Shown in pieces: positions 35,012-42,754 of a stretch of DNA of 64,000 nt. A program made the position numbers and the translations under genes. The notes beneath the pieces are model-generated. The model was not told the origin of the DNA and made no database searches. It saw only the letters and a list, made by a program, of their open reading frames with translations. This DNA comes from Spirochaetales bacterium Spiro_10 (GTDB lineage: Bacteria > Spirochaetota > Spirochaetia > Treponematales > Treponemataceae). Position 1 is the stretch's first letter. Each line of letters opens with the position of its first letter. The stretch lies in contig LVBL01000059.1 in NCBI GenBank assembly GCA_001604405.1, positions 1 to 64,000 of the forward strand, written 5' to 3'.

Positions 35012-35473
35012 ATGAGTCACCTCAAAATCGTATTGCCGTTTTTCGTTGGCACGTTCGTATATTCGCTGTTCGGTTTGCTCGCGGGGCCTAAGGGAATACT
35101 GCCCATGAGAGAACTTGAGATGGAGCGCACCCGCGTACGGGCCAATCTCGAGGCCCTGTCGGAAACGCATGACGGCCTGGAAACGGCCCTGAACAACCTG
35201 TCCTCCGACGCCGACACGATCAGCGTCTACGCGCACGAATTGGGCTATGTTCGCGAGGGAGAGCGGCTGATTAAACTTGCGGGGTTTTCGGGGGGTATTG
35301 ACCGCAAACTTGTGCCGGGAACGGTCGTAACGGCACGGATCCCGTCCAGTCTTCCCGAATGGATATGCAAACTAGCGGGACTCGTGTTCGGCGTTCTTAC
35401 GTATACGCTGATCGCCTGGAGGTTCCCGTCGGAACGCAAGGAACGGTCCGTCGCGGTCGCGCGGTATCGCTAG
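35012..35473 (+). CDS. DivIC/FtsB-like septum formation protein
   Basis: Protein of 153 aa. It has one N-terminal membrane segment (about 5-25), a coiled coil (MRELEMERTRVRANLEALSE ... LNNLSSDADTISVYAHELGYV) and the family's closing motif ELGYVREGERLIKLA. A second hydrophobic segment (about 115-133) and a basic tail are additional to the standard protein. FtsB/DivIC proteins form part of the divisome. The last 4 bp overlap the convergent gene. A weak promoter-like TTGAAT (34969-34974) and TATGCC (34992-34997) precede it. Confidence 0.7.
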   Translation: MSHLKIVLPFFVGTFVYSLFGLLAGPKGILPMRELEMERTRVRANLEALSETHDGLETALNNLSSDADTISVYAHELGYVREGERLIKLAGFSGGIDRKLVPGTVVTARIPSSLPEWICKLAGLVFGVLTYTLIAWRFPSERKERSVAVARYR

Positions 35474-36354
35474 AACCTCGTCCAGGATACGCCCTGTTCC
35501 AGACTGTTCATCGAAATGACCGATATCCCGTCGTTCACGAAGGAACTCGTTTTTTTCGTTCCAACCAGCGTCTTCTGGTCCGAGGTAATCCGGAAATTCC
35601 ACTCGAGCGGAGGGGCTATCGACGCAGCCTGCTTAGCCACGGGATCGGGAAGATCGGCGAACTGACGGGGATTCGCGGAACCCTTTTGCCTGATCACGAG
35701 ATTGTCCCCGGCGGTAAGCACCTCAAGCGGTATTGACACGCCGCTCGAAAGTACGGCGACGCCTCGACCGCCCCTGAGAAGCATTATCCGCTCCACGCCT
35801 TCCTCTCCCTTCCAGGATCCCGCGAGCGAGTCTATGCTCTCGACGGGTTGAAGCTCGACGTTCGCCGCCGGACGGGAGGGCTCCTCGCCCCCGGAAACGC
35901 CGGCAAGGGCGGGTTGCGCGCTCGGTTCCGGAAGCTTGACCGACTGATCGAACAGATCGCGCACAAGCATGCGCGACTCGAGAAGAATGCGGTTGGAATT
36001 TTCGTACACCCTCGAAAGAAGGCGCGTTACGCCGAACGGTCCGCCCTTGAGCACAAGCTCCAGTTTGATGCCGTCCGGCTGGGTCGTCATGGTTCCGAAA
36101 AACAGATAATCGGTACCATCGGGCACGCCTAAGTCACGGGGCACTTGGTCAAGACGCATGTCCACGATGCGATAGGATCGAAGCTCGCGTACGAAGGAAA
36201 ACACGAGGTCGTTGACCGTTTTGGCGATATGGTCGCCGACGTCGGTTGAAGTCAGGGAATACACGGCCACAACCGGAGGCTGTTGCGCGCTTACGCTCAG
36301 TGCCGAACCCATGAGGATCATCGCGATGATACGTCCCTTAATCCCCTTCGTCAT
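35470..36354 (-). CDS. Secreted protein with TolB-N/CsgG-like N-terminal domain
   Basis: Protein of 294 aa with a signal peptide (GRIIAMILMGSALSVSAQ). Residues 25-145 resemble the TolB N-terminal or CsgG-like fold (VVAVYSLTSTDVGDHIAKTV, RELRSYRIVDMRLDQVP, LFFGTMTTQPDGIKLELVLK). A Pro-rich hinge (about 155-175) and a beta-rich C-terminal domain (WKGEEGVERIMLLRGGRGVAVL) follow. Such proteins are frequent in treponemes, function unknown. It lies 17 nt after smpB but has its own TATACT box ending 7 nt before ATG. Confidence 0.7.
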   Translation of the reverse strand: MTKGIKGRIIAMILMGSALSVSAQQPPVVAVYSLTSTDVGDHIAKTVNDLVFSFVRELRSYRIVDMRLDQVPRDLGVPDGTDYLFFGTMTTQPDGIKLELVLKGGPFGVTRLLSRVYENSNRILLESRMLVRDLFDQSVKLPEPSAQPALAGVSGGEEPSRPAANVELQPVESIDSLAGSWKGEEGVERIMLLRGGRGVAVLSSGVSIPLEVLTAGDNLVIRQKGSANPRQFADLPDPVAKQAASIAPPLEWNFRITSDQKTLVGTKKTSSFVNDGISVISMNSLEQGVSWTRF

Positions 36355-36361
36355 TACCGGT

Positions 36362-36367
36362 AGTATA
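36362..36367 (-). promoter_or_regulatory. -10 box for the secreted TolB-N-like gene
   Basis: TATACT on the minus strand, 7 nt before the ATG at 36354. No Shine-Dalgarno. The best -35 at 17 nt is CTCCAA, which is poor, so this is a partial promoter only. Confidence 0.45.
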
Positions 36368-36371
36368 CCCC

Positions 36372-36839
36372 TTAACCGCGGTTTTTGGAGCGAAATTCGC
36401 GCTGCAAATCGCGTTGTACCTCTCTGTCCCGTATATCCGCCCGCTTGTCAAACAACTTTTTGCCCTTGCAGATACCCAATTGCACCTTGATTCGCCCTTT
36501 TTTAAGGTAGACCTCGAGGGGAACGAGGGTAAAGCCCTTCTCTTCGACCTTTCTGGTAAGCCGCTTAATCTCCTCGCGGTGCATCAAGAGCTTTTTGGGG
36601 CGGTCAGGATCGTGGTTGAAAATGGAAGAATACACGTATGGCGTCACGTGAAAGCCCATCAGCCACACCTCGTTCGAACGGATCTCGGCGAAGCTGTCGG
36701 GGAAGGAGACGTTGCCCCCGCGAACGGATTTCACCTCGGTACCCTCAAGCACGATACCGCACTCGATCGTATCCTCTATCGCGTAGTTGAAACGCGCTTT
36801 CCTGTTTTGCGCGATGATCTTAACCGGTCCGTCACTCAT
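36372..36839 (-). CDS. smpB: SsrA-binding protein SmpB
   Basis: Protein of 155 aa, standard length. KIIAQNRKARFNYAIEDTIECGIVLEGTEVKS is the hallmark N-terminal region, and GFHVTPYVYSSIFNHDPDRPKKLLMHREEI and VPLEVYLKKGRIKVQLGICKGKK complete it. SmpB carries tmRNA to stalled ribosomes. The basic tail (RDIRDREVQRDLQREF) is typical. ATG 36839 is chosen because the family starts there and a TATAAT box ends 6 nt upstream; an upstream Met at 36875 lies in the -35. The ssrA gene itself is not in the window. Confidence 0.95.
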   Translation of the reverse strand: MSDGPVKIIAQNRKARFNYAIEDTIECGIVLEGTEVKSVRGGNVSFPDSFAEIRSNEVWLMGFHVTPYVYSSIFNHDPDRPKKLLMHREEIKRLTRKVEEKGFTLVPLEVYLKKGRIKVQLGICKGKKLFDKRADIRDREVQRDLQREFRSKNRG

Positions 36840-36845
36840 CGCGGG

Positions 36846-36875
36846 ATTATATGTTTTCGCCGTTATACTTGTCAA
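36846..36875 (-). promoter_or_regulatory. Promoter of smpB
   Basis: On the minus strand: TTGACA (36875-36870), 18-nt spacer, perfect TATAAT (36851-36846), then 6 nt to the ATG. No Shine-Dalgarno, so a leaderless message is expected. Confidence 0.75.
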
Positions 36876-36897
36876 CGACGCGCCTTCATGGTAGATT
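36869..36897 (+). promoter_or_regulatory. Promoter of the signal-peptidase-like gene
   Basis: TTGTCA at 36869-36874, 17-nt spacer, TAGATT at 36892-36897. The ATG at 36932 has GGAGG at 36921-36925, spaced 6 nt. The -35 is shared with the smpB promoter on the other strand. Confidence 0.5.
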
Positions 36898-36931
36898 TTA
36901 CCGGACTTTCGTCGGTACGTGGAGGCTCATA

Positions 36932-37669
36932 ATGCCCGCTAAATGGCACAAATATTCATACTCCGCGCAGCTTGAGGAACGAAGGGCGTATGTAACCGTC
37001 ATCGTCTTCGTTATCGTTCTTCTCGTGGCTTTCAACGTCGTAAACGCCAACCTCGTCACGATTTACTCGATCCGCTCCGACGCGATGGAACCGACGCTGG
37101 CCTCCCATGACGCGGTCGTGACAACGCCGCTCTACAATCCCCGTGAGACGGAACGCGACGGTCTTTCTTTGTTCCTGCCCTCGTCGCGGGGGGATCTCGT
37201 CGTCCTTTCTCCCGCGTATTACGATCCGCCGTCCTTTCCCGCGCGCCTGTTCAGGGCCTTTGTCTCATTTGTCACATTCCAGCGGGTTCGCCCGTTCCAG
37301 GAAGGCGAGTTCCCCGGGGAGAAGCCTACCATACGCCGGCTTCTCGCGTATCCCGGCGACTCGCTCTACATGAAGGACTATACCCTGTATATCAGGCCGT
37401 CAGGATCCGCCCATTACCTTACGGAATACGAGCTCACGGACGTTTCCTATGACGTCACCCTGGATCCCCTCCCTGACGGATGGGGCGACGACCTTCCGTT
37501 TTCCGCTTCGTTCGGCGAGATCACCCTCGGCGAAGACGAATACTTCGTGCTCTGCGACAACCGCCGCGTAACGAGCGATGCCCGCGTCTGGGGTCCCGTG
37601 CCGTCGAGCAGAATCCGCGGCAAGGCCGTCCTGCGGTATTGGCCCTTTGCCGGGTTTGGCACCCTGTAG
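36932..37669 (+). CDS. Signal peptidase I-like protein lacking the catalytic Ser and Lys
   Basis: Protein of 245 aa with an N-terminal membrane segment (about 19-42). It keeps the general S26 layout: box B as RSDAMEPTL (49-56), box D as RRLLAYPGDSL (135-145), box E as CDNRRVTSDARVWGPV (208-223). In active enzymes Ser precedes Met in S-M-x-P-T; here it is Ala51 (codon gcg). The general-base Lys of K-R-V-x-G-x-P-G-D is Arg135. The frame is undamaged. It is therefore probably inactive or uses another mechanism, unlike a genuine LepB. Followed by hemW after 5 nt. Confidence 0.85.
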   Translation: MPAKWHKYSYSAQLEERRAYVTVIVFVIVLLVAFNVVNANLVTIYSIRSDAMEPTLASHDAVVTTPLYNPRETERDGLSLFLPSSRGDLVVLSPAYYDPPSFPARLFRAFVSFVTFQRVRPFQEGEFPGEKPTIRRLLAYPGDSLYMKDYTLYIRPSGSAHYLTEYELTDVSYDVTLDPLPDGWGDDLPFSASFGEITLGEDEYFVLCDNRRVTSDARVWGPVPSSRIRGKAVLRYWPFAGFGTL

Positions 37670-37674
37670 CGCGC

Positions 37675-38850
37675 GTGCGGCCTTTTTCCCTCTACGTTCA
37701 CGTTCCCGTCTGCCTGAGCAAATGCGCCTACTGCGATTTTTATTCACTCCCGCTTGACCGCTTTCCGGGTTCTGCGGATCGCGCGGGCGCCTCGTCACGC
37801 ATCGTTGACGCCCTGTCGGCGGAACTGGCCGAACGTGTAACGGAACGGGATATAACGGAATGGTCAACGGTTTACGTCGGCGGCGGCACGCCGAGCCTTC
37901 TGGGGCCGCGGGACATCTCCCGGCTGTGCGCGTCGGTCACGGCCTCCGTATCGGGCGCGAAGCCGTCCGAATGGACCGTAGAGGCAAATCCCGAGGACGT
38001 TTCACCGGAATGGCTTGACGCCTGCCGGGACTCGGGCGTCAATCGCCTGTCCCTGGGCATTCAAAGCCTTGACGACAGGTGTCGTGCCGGGGTCGGCAGA
38101 AGGGGCTCCGCCGAGACGAGTCTCGCCGCGCTCGCCCTGGCGAGAAAACGGTGGGACGGGGCTATCTCCGCTGATCTCATCTCGGGCTTGCCCTTTCAAA
38201 CGAGGGAATCGGTATCCCGGGACATCGCAGTCCTTGCGGACCTGGATTGCGACCATATTTCCCTGTACTCGCTTTCACTGGAAGAGGGCACCCCTTTGTT
38301 TCGTTCGGTCGCGGCGGGTATCGGAACCGGCTTGCCTGCGGAGGACGCGTCATCCGAGCTCTGGCTCCATGGACGGGACGAGCTTGAAAGACGGGGTTAC
38401 CGCCAGTACGAGGTATCCAATTTCGCCCGGGCGGGCAGGGAAAGCGAACATAACAAGGTCTATTGGCGGATGGGTTCCTGGATCGGCATCGGGCCTTCGG
38501 CGACCGGAAACGTCTCGACCGGCGACCGTTCGACGAGATTCGTCAACGCGAACGACGTTGCGGCCTGGCTCGCCGATCCCGCGGGCGTTTCCGAGCGGCA
38601 GGAAATCTCCCGCGGCGAGACCATCACGGAGACGATCATGATGGGATTTCGCCTGCGCGCGGGTATCGACCGGAAGGCCTTTCGCGCCCGTTTCGGCGAG
38701 GACATACTTTCATACGCGGGTCAAACCCTCGCTCGCTGGGAACGGAACGGTCTTGCCGAGTGCTCGGCCGATCATGCGGCCCTGACGCGGGACGGGCTGG
38801 CCCTGCTCAACCGCTTCCTGTCGGAATGCATGGAGGAAGCGGGTCTTTGA
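37675..38850 (+). CDS. hemW: HemW/HemN-like radical SAM protein
   Basis: Protein of 391 aa. GTG start at 37675, giving MRPFSLYVHVPVCLSKCAYC, with the radical SAM cluster C13-x3-C17-x2-C20. Then YVGGGTPSLL, NPEDVSPEWL, RLSLGIQSLDD, ISADLISGLPFQT and QYEVSNFARAGRESEHNKVYW all match the HemW subgroup. Such proteins, often annotated as coproporphyrinogen III oxidase, are thought to handle heme rather than oxidise coproporphyrinogen. No clear Shine-Dalgarno; the position 5 nt after the previous stop suggests translational coupling. Confidence 0.9.
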   Translation: MRPFSLYVHVPVCLSKCAYCDFYSLPLDRFPGSADRAGASSRIVDALSAELAERVTERDITEWSTVYVGGGTPSLLGPRDISRLCASVTASVSGAKPSEWTVEANPEDVSPEWLDACRDSGVNRLSLGIQSLDDRCRAGVGRRGSAETSLAALALARKRWDGAISADLISGLPFQTRESVSRDIAVLADLDCDHISLYSLSLEEGTPLFRSVAAGIGTGLPAEDASSELWLHGRDELERRGYRQYEVSNFARAGRESEHNKVYWRMGSWIGIGPSATGNVSTGDRSTRFVNANDVAAWLADPAGVSERQEISRGETITETIMMGFRLRAGIDRKAFRARFGEDILSYAGQTLARWERNGLAECSADHAALTRDGLALLNRFLSECMEEAGL

Positions 38851-38853
38851 GCG

Positions 38854-41463
38854 CTAATTGAAGAAGCTGTTGAGCCGGCCGTAAATCGAGCTGATGAGCT
38901 CCATCGATTCCCTCGGCAGGCTCTCGGGCGCCTCGTCGATGAGCGACTCGAGGCTCCCGATCGACTCGTTGAGCGCAGTATGAAAACCGCGCGAGCACTT
39001 GAACCAGTATTTCCCGGCGCCGTCTGTATACAGCGCGATAAAGCCCATCTCCCGGCTCTTCTCCTTGGCCAGCGTCACGCGAAAGAGCCACGGAAGCGCG
39101 GCGACGAGAGGCGCGGGATCGGTCGCGAACGAGAAGTTCTCCCTCCTCGGCCACGCGTCCTTCGGAACCGGTTCGAGATTGAAGGTCGCCGCGATCCTGA
39201 AGATGCTCTGCATCTTCTCGCCCGCGAGCAGTTCTCCCGAACCGTAGGTTATCTTTCCCTTCATGCCCGAAATCTGCGCCGCATGCGAGCCCAACAGGTC
39301 GACATTCCTGAGCGCGCTCTTGAAGTCGTCGTAGGGCAGGGTAATCTGCTTTTTCCCCTTTACCTTGCCGACGGCAAACTGGACGCCGCCTATGGAAACG
39401 AACGAATCTCCCTCTTTCGGTGCGGGTACGCTGTTGCGCGACCCGACCCGCGCGTCGCGCGCTCCCCCCTGAACGGAGGACGCCTCACGGGCGCGCCTGT
39501 TTCCGCCCTGCCGTTCCTCGTCGCGGGAATAAGCGGCTTCGCGCGAGGCCTCCTTGCCCCGGCTTCGTGACGGCGCGAGTCTCGCGGAAAGCGCCGGGTC
39601 GATCCTCGACAGTATCTCCGGGGTCAGCGGGGACACCGACATGGCGTACATGCGGGACGTCCTGACGATCTCTCCGGCGACGATGAAACGCGGTTCCTCG
39701 CGGTACATGCAGGAGCCCGGATGTATCTGAATGCGCTCGGCCGTCAGGCTCCTGAAGGAGTCCCTGCCGTCCTTCACGCAGACGAACTGGATCATGCCGG
39801 TTGCGACGGCCGTAAGGTAGTCGACGAGCGTTCCGCCCGAGAGTATCGGGACGCCCATGTCCGATACGATCATCTCGAGCTGTTCCTTGATGTTCGCGAT
39901 CTCGGCCATGACGCGTTCGTCCAGGAAGCTGATCTCGCAAAACCGCGAGCGGTTCTTCGCCATCTTGTGCATCCTGAATATCTTCAGGAACGAGGCGAAG
40001 TCCCCCTCCGGCTCGCGGAAACCGTGATGGGCCTTGCGCGCCTCCATCTCCCTCCCGGGCGGAAGGATAAAGGGGCTTTGCGCCGAGAGAAAGGACGCGG
40101 CCACCAGTATCTCGTCGATAACGTCGGGATAGTTCACGATCGCCTCGACGATCATCCTTGACTGTCGCGGGGGAAGCGGAAAGAGACACATCATGGAGCC
40201 GATTTTCGACAGCGTATTGTCGGGCGCGAGGGCGCCAAGGAGATTCAGCGTGTCGATCGCGCCGGCGATGCCCTCGCGCGACGGCGGAGAGATGAAGTCG
40301 AACCGGTCGAAATCGCTGATTCCGAGCTCGGCCATTCTGAGGATAACCTCGGAAAGGTCCGTACGGTAGATTTCCTCTTTCGTATAGAGTTCGCGCGTCT
40401 CGAAATCGGCGCGCTCGAAAAGCCTGTAGCACGTTCCCTCTCTCGTCCTTCCCGCGCGGCCTTTCCTCTGGTTGCACGAGGCCTTCGATACGGGGACCTC
40501 CACGAGACTCGAGGTATACGTGTGCGGGTTGTAGAAATTGAGTTTCGCCTGACCGGAATCGATAACGCTCGTAATGCCGTTTATGGTCACGGACGTCTCC
40601 GCAATGTTCGTGGAGATTACCATCTTCTTCTTCCCGAACGGGGGAAGGTCGAACACGCGTTCCTGTTCTTCCTTTCCGAGCCGCCCGTAAAGCGGCAGGA
40701 TATGGAGCTTCCGGAACCAGCTTTCCGCCGAGAGCCGGTCGATGCAGTTCTTGATCGCGCGCTCGCCGGGCAGGAAGGCGAGGATGTCTCCCGAACGGCC
40801 GTCGTCAAGGATCCGTCCGGTAATCGAGGCGATCTTGTCGTACAGGGCCGCCTCCGCGGCCAGGCTGCCTCCCGATGCGGCGACTGCGGGCGGGTCGTAC
40901 ACCACGGTGACGGGGTAGGTGATCGCGTCGATCTTGACCACGGGGCAGTCGTCGAAATAGGCCGAAAAAAGCTCGGTGTTGATCGTTGCCGAGGAGACGA
41001 TTACCTTGAACTCATGGCGCTCCGACAGTACGCGCTTCAAAAGACCGAGTATGAAATCGATGTTCAGGCTTCTCTCGTGGGCCTCGTCGACCAGAAGGAG
41101 CGAATACTTGCTGAGCCAGGGGTCGAGCTTCATCTCCTGAAGCAGGATTCCGTCGGTCATGATCTTGATGCGCGTGGAGGCGTCGGTCTTGTCCTCGAAA
41201 CGCATCTTGTACCCTACAACGCCCGGCATCGGGGTGCGAAGCTGTTTCGAGATGAACTCGCTTACCGAAAGCGCCGCTATCCTTCGAGGTTGCGTCACCC
41301 CGATCATGCCGCTCGAGGTATAACCCGCCTCGTGGAGGATGATCGGAAGCTGTGTGGTTTTTCCGGAGCCCGTAGGGCTTTCGACGACTATTACCTGATT
41401 CCTCGAAAGCATGTCGAGGATTCTCTGTTTTTGCTGGTAAACCGGCAGGTCAGTTGGATTCAT
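38854..41463 (-). CDS. DEAH-box RNA helicase, HrpA/HrpB-like
   Basis: Protein of 869 aa. Walker A SPTGSGKTTQLP, DEAH in LLVDEAHERSLNIDF, SSATI, and the C-terminal helicase motif QRKGRAGRTREG are all present. An HA2-like helical domain follows (ILRMAELGISDFDRF). The length lies between HrpB (about 800) and HrpA (about 1300). An Arg/Glu-rich linker (about 640-690) precedes the last 180 residues. Such helicases remodel RNA or ribonucleoproteins. ATG directly abuts the CapA TGA (TGAATG), so they are co-transcribed. Confidence 0.9.
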   Translation of the reverse strand: MNPTDLPVYQQKQRILDMLSRNQVIVVESPTGSGKTTQLPIILHEAGYTSSGMIGVTQPRRIAALSVSEFISKQLRTPMPGVVGYKMRFEDKTDASTRIKIMTDGILLQEMKLDPWLSKYSLLLVDEAHERSLNIDFILGLLKRVLSERHEFKVIVSSATINTELFSAYFDDCPVVKIDAITYPVTVVYDPPAVAASGGSLAAEAALYDKIASITGRILDDGRSGDILAFLPGERAIKNCIDRLSAESWFRKLHILPLYGRLGKEEQERVFDLPPFGKKKMVISTNIAETSVTINGITSVIDSGQAKLNFYNPHTYTSSLVEVPVSKASCNQRKGRAGRTREGTCYRLFERADFETRELYTKEEIYRTDLSEVILRMAELGISDFDRFDFISPPSREGIAGAIDTLNLLGALAPDNTLSKIGSMMCLFPLPPRQSRMIVEAIVNYPDVIDEILVAASFLSAQSPFILPPGREMEARKAHHGFREPEGDFASFLKIFRMHKMAKNRSRFCEISFLDERVMAEIANIKEQLEMIVSDMGVPILSGGTLVDYLTAVATGMIQFVCVKDGRDSFRSLTAERIQIHPGSCMYREEPRFIVAGEIVRTSRMYAMSVSPLTPEILSRIDPALSARLAPSRSRGKEASREAAYSRDEERQGGNRRAREASSVQGGARDARVGSRNSVPAPKEGDSFVSIGGVQFAVGKVKGKKQITLPYDDFKSALRNVDLLGSHAAQISGMKGKITYGSGELLAGEKMQSIFRIAATFNLEPVPKDAWPRRENFSFATDPAPLVAALPWLFRVTLAKEKSREMGFIALYTDGAGKYWFKCSRGFHTALNESIGSLESLIDEAPESLPRESMELISSIYGRLNSFFN

Positions 41464-42663
41464 TCATTCAAGTATAGCGGTATCGGGCCTCAGGGGCAAT
41501 AATGGCAGGTATGATGCCATGAGCGCGTACCGTTTTTCGTAGTACCGGCGGAGGGCCGGGGACAGGGTGTCCACGAAAGTCCCTGAAAACTCCCTGACGA
41601 CCACGCCGGCTTTCCGGTCGACATAGTTGGTAACGGGAACGGCCTCAACGGAAAACCGGGTTCCGGATTCCCGGAAGGTTACGCGTATCAGCGCGGAGTC
41701 GCCGGTATATTCCCGCGGGGCGCACGGATTATCCATGTTCAGTTCATGACGCTGACCCGATATGAAATTTCCCATCGAATACATGAGAAGCGAATCGCGG
41801 TCGCGGTCGCCCGCGCGCACGATTTCCCAGGGCTGCATGACATGCGGGTGGTTTCCCCATACGACGTCCGCGCCGGCTTCGGCGAGGTCGCGAAACCAGC
41901 GCCGTTTGTCGGCTGAAGGCTCTCTGACGTACTCGGGCTCGTTGCAATGGATCGACAGGACGAAAACGTCGCACGGATTCTCCGCGCGCATCCTCGCGAT
42001 CTCCGAGAGAAAGGCGGCGCGCGAGGCCTCGTTCGGCGCGACGTAATAGACGAAATCCTTGGAACTGTCGAACGAATTGAGTATCTCCGTGACCGCGAGA
42101 AAAAGAACGCGCCAACCGCGACGCTCTATCATGACCGGCCTCATTCGCTCGCCGCGCGCGGACCTGAGCCCGGAGTGGTACACGAGATTCGGAAACGACC
42201 TGTCCCGGGAAATGTGGGTAAACGCGGAAAGGGTTGCCGCGATGCCCTTCGCACCCTGGTCGTTTGAATGGTTGTTCGCGAGCGAGAACGAGTCGAAGCC
42301 CGCGCTGATCGCCGCCTCGAGATAGTTCCGGTGAACGTTGAAGCGGGGCCAGGTCGAAAGCGGTCTCGTATCGTCGACCGGCATTTCCAGGTTGCCGAAT
42401 GTTATGTCGTCTGAACGGAGCCTTTCGCGTACGTCACGATAGATCAAGTCGTAGTCGTCCATGTTGAAATTGACGGAATGCGCCATAATGTCGCCCGTAA
42501 AGGTGAGTACGAGAGGCGCGCGTGTCGACTCATCCGTATCCGCGACGGAAACGACGCCTCGTGTCGAGACGCAAGACAGAAAAGAGGAGACCGAAAGAAT
42601 CAGGAGCAACCGCGCGAGCGTACCGCCCGGCGCGCGTCGTACCGTGCGACCATCCGTCAACAT
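41464..42663 (-). CDS. CapA-family lipoprotein
   Basis: Protein of 399 aa. The signal peptide ends in LSVSSFLSC, a spirochaete-type lipobox with Cys31. The CapA/PgsA-type metallophosphoesterase fold shows FTGDIMAH, FGNLEMPV, SLANNHSNDQG, VLSIHCNEPEY and VVWGNHPHVMQPWEI. In poly-gamma-glutamate producers CapA is part of the polymer export machinery; here no capB or capC is near, so the substrate is unknown. ATG 42663 (M-L-T-D) is preferred to upstream Met codons because the signal peptide starts there and a TATACT box ends 9 nt upstream. Confidence 0.85.
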   Translation of the reverse strand: MLTDGRTVRRAPGGTLARLLLILSVSSFLSCVSTRGVVSVADTDESTRAPLVLTFTGDIMAHSVNFNMDDYDLIYRDVRERLRSDDITFGNLEMPVDDTRPLSTWPRFNVHRNYLEAAISAGFDSFSLANNHSNDQGAKGIAATLSAFTHISRDRSFPNLVYHSGLRSARGERMRPVMIERRGWRVLFLAVTEILNSFDSSKDFVYYVAPNEASRAAFLSEIARMRAENPCDVFVLSIHCNEPEYVREPSADKRRWFRDLAEAGADVVWGNHPHVMQPWEIVRAGDRDRDSLLMYSMGNFISGQRHELNMDNPCAPREYTGDSALIRVTFRESGTRFSVEAVPVTNYVDRKAGVVVREFSGTFVDTLSPALRRYYEKRYALMASYLPLLPLRPDTAILE

Positions 42664-42672
42664 CGTGAAACC

Positions 42673-42701
42673 AGTATACATTGACAGCGGTATATTCACA
42701 A
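42673..42701 (-). promoter_or_regulatory. Promoter of the capA-helicase operon
   Basis: On the minus strand: TTGTGA (42701-42696), 17-nt spacer, TATACT (42678-42673), then 9 nt to the ATG. It overlaps the plus-strand ppdK promoter (42681-42709). Confidence 0.6.
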
Positions 42702-42709
42702 GTTACACT
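42681..42709 (+). promoter_or_regulatory. Promoter of ppdK
   Basis: TTGACA at 42681-42686, 17-nt spacer, TACACT at 42704-42709. The ATG at 42755 is preceded by AGGAGG (42737-42742), spaced 12 nt, giving a leader of roughly 40 nt. Confidence 0.75.
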
Positions 42710-42754
42710 CGATACGTTACATAGAGGGAAATAGACAGGAGGAATCTCAATAAG

